A stretch of DNA of 64,000 nucleotides from Chitinophaga niabensis (GTDB lineage Bacteria > Bacteroidota > Bacteroidia > Chitinophagales > Chitinophagaceae). This document shows positions 62,709 through 64,000 of this stretch, in pieces. Each line of letters starts with the position of its first letter. The first letter of the stretch is position 1. Position numbers and translations under genes: made by a program. Where the stretch lies: NCBI RefSeq assembly GCF_039545795.1, contig NZ_CP154260.1:3911001-3975000 (forward strand), read 5' to 3'. Below the pieces are notes generated by a model. That model had not been told where the DNA came from. It worked only from the letters and a program-made list of their open reading frames with translations, and searched no databases.

Positions 62709-63263
62709 TTAACGGGTACTGCTGCGGTAGGATTTAAACACATCCGCCAGGCGGCGCATGGCAATATTGAGGTGGCGGTCTACCGTGTTTTCGGAGATCT
62801 CCATAATGGTGGCCACTTCTTTATAGGTAAAACTTTCTTCTCTTACCAGTTTGTAAACCATCTGGCATTTGGGGGGTAAAGCCCGGATGGCTGTGGCGAA
62901 ATCATGCTTTAATTCCCTGCTGATGGTCACCTGTTCCGGCGTGAGGTAGGACACAAATGTTTCAGGGGCAATATTATCGATATCCCAGGTAGTATAGTTG
63001 CGGTTCTTAACGAGGTAATTGATCGCGGCATTTTTAACAGCCGTAAAGAGGTACACTTTGAGATTATGTACGCCCAGCAGCCCTTCCTTCATGGTCCATA
63101 CTTTCAGCATGGCATCGGAAACAATTTCTTCCGCTACTTCATTCTGCCGGACATAGGTATCCGTAAACCGCACCAGTCCTTTGTAAAAATGAAGGAATAG
63201 CTGTTTATAAGCCCCTTCATTGCGGAAAATGGCTATTTGTTCCTGAAGTAATGTAATATCCAT
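62709..63263 (-). CDS. ECF-type RNA polymerase sigma factor
   Basis: This 184-aa protein has sigma region 2 (about 10-85: YKQLFLHFYKGLVRFTDTYV in pieces, AEEIVSDAMLKVWTM, FTAVKNAAINYL) and region 4 (about 120-175: LPPKCQMVYKLVREESFTYKEVA in pieces, MEISENTVDRHLNIAMRRL). It matches the Bacteroidota sigma-70 family of SusCD loci. It is the first gene of the locus, 57 bp before the anti-sigma start. Confidence 0.95.
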   Translation of the reverse strand: MDITLLQEQIAIFRNEGAYKQLFLHFYKGLVRFTDTYVRQNEVAEEIVSDAMLKVWTMKEGLLGVHNLKVYLFTAVKNAAINYLVKNRNYTTWDIDNIAPETFVSYLTPEQVTISRELKHDFATAIRALPPKCQMVYKLVREESFTYKEVATIMEISENTVDRHLNIAMRRLADVFKSYRSSTR

Positions 63264-63479
63264 GTAAGGGGACGTGTCCCTGTTAACGTTAGCTCAATGC
63301 ATAGTTACTAAGATAGCCCGAAACGGACTAAGCTTTTTTTGCCTATTTGCTAGCTAATCTTATCCTTTCTTCATTGTCCGATAGCCCCTTTTTGATCGCT
63401 GCATTGTCCTGTTAGTGTATTGTATGTTTTACCGGTACCCCGGCTACTCTTTATTCGCAACCCAAAAATTACCAAAATC

Positions 63480-64000
63480 ATGAAAATCAGCACCCTGTTA
63501 AGCAGCTGCACTATTCTTCTATGTACCCTGCTCTTCTCCTGCAGCAAAGGAAAAGAAAGCACTATCCCGGCGGAACGTTTGGACAATGGCCTGTCTGTTC
63601 TGCCACCAGCATCCAGTTATTCCGTGCCCCTGGCCGGAAATGGTTATGTAACCACGCTCGCCTCCGGCGGCTCGGAAGTGATCACCGGCAATGGTTTGGG
63701 CAACTGGACCAACGCCGCCAGCATTACAAGTGCCTGGTTCCGTCTCTCGCTGACCGGCACACTGAATGTATCCATCCGTGCGAAAGTACCATCCGGCACC
63801 AGTAACATTCGTGTAACGGTGAACGGCACAGCATTCACCAAATCCATTACCGGCAGTTCTTACACTACACATTCCATCGGTTCCGTAACGGTTGGCGCAG
63901 CAGGATATATACGGGTAGATCTGAAGGGCATCAGTAAAACCGGTAGCTACTTCGGCGATGTGTCAGATATTATTATCAGTGGCGCAGCTACTGCCAACAA
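63480..64000 (+). CDS. DUF5077-like lipoprotein, 3' end cut by window edge
   Basis: From the ATG at 63480 the frame stays open to the end of the window (173 full codons), so the gene continues beyond it. It begins with a lipoprotein signal (LCTLLFSCSKG, Cys21). The rest resembles the DUF5077 domain found in front of DUF3472: VPLAGNGYVTT, ITGNGLGNWTNAAS, VSIRAKVPSG, and VDLKGISKTGSYFGDVSDIII. It is probably a beta-sandwich carbohydrate-binding module on a cell-surface enzyme. It is divergent from the sigma gene and may belong to the same locus. Confidence 0.8.
   Translation, partial: MKISTLLSSCTILLCTLLFSCSKGKESTIPAERLDNGLSVLPPASSYSVPLAGNGYVTTLASGGSEVITGNGLGNWTNAASITSAWFRLSLTGTLNVSIRAKVPSGTSNIRVTVNGTAFTKSITGSSYTTHSIGSVTVGAAGYIRVDLKGISKTGSYFGDVSDIIISGAATAN

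Noticed and set aside
1..64000. Mobile elements, integrases, tRNA and rRNA genes
   Set aside because: None was recognised on either strand; the T6SS effector region shows no flanking transposase or attachment-site repeat.

Overview
The window looks like chromosome of a Bacteroidota bacterium, most likely a Chitinophagaceae member close to Chitinophaga. The signs are two SusC/SusD pairs, an ECF sigma / FecR-type anti-sigma pair with a DUF4974-like tail, many short lipoprotein signal peptides, and a type VI secretion system of the Bacteroidota-only subtype (T6SSiii, with TssN/TssO/TssP/TssR in place of TssJLM). Genus is an inference from protein character; no rRNA or tRNA gene was seen.

Left part (1-18.7 kb), mostly minus strand. 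A gene cut by the window edge is followed by a TonB-domain protein, a secreted CE1-like esterase and a ROK regulator. Next comes a SusC/SusD pair in line with a redoxin and a cytochrome c / copper monooxygenase-like protein, with a perfect 17-bp hairpin between susD and the redoxin gene. A secreted 676-aa protein, a GSDH-type quinoprotein sugar dehydrogenase, a right-handed beta-helix protein and a small cytochrome c follow.

Centre (18.7-40.7 kb): a nearly complete T6SSiii. The minus strand carries tssN, tssK, two TssO-like genes, a PKD protein (tssP), tssR, tssH, tssB, tssC, a flavodoxin-like gene, two tssD (Hcp) genes and an effector module. That module holds a lysozyme-like protein with a lipoprotein, VgrG, and a PAAR-like/Hint/nuclease-like polymorphic toxin with a DUF1851-like immunity protein. 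tssE, tssF and tssG are on the plus strand, so the baseplate genes are split between strands. Contractile tail, baseplate, ATPase, spike, envelope complex and two candidate effector-immunity pairs all lie together.

Right part (40.7-64 kb): a single-domain response regulator, a DUF4197 lipoprotein, a DUF4886 SGNH-like hydrolase whose 3' end has expanded into a 43-bp tandem array, a ligase-polymerase LigD, a GT39 glycosyltransferase, and a probable metal-uptake operon (DUF4856 lipoprotein, imelysin, HTTM protein, TonB receptor). Then come an OmpR-type two-component system with repeated candidate binding sites in front of it, and a polysaccharide-utilisation locus (ECF sigma, FecR, STN-SusC, SusD, DUF1735/F5-8C lipoprotein). 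A DUF5077-like lipoprotein gene runs off the right edge, divergent from the sigma gene.

No insertion sequence, integrase, CRISPR array or rRNA/tRNA was recognised. Starts were moved inward where an internal ATG immediately precedes a signal peptide or conserved domain.
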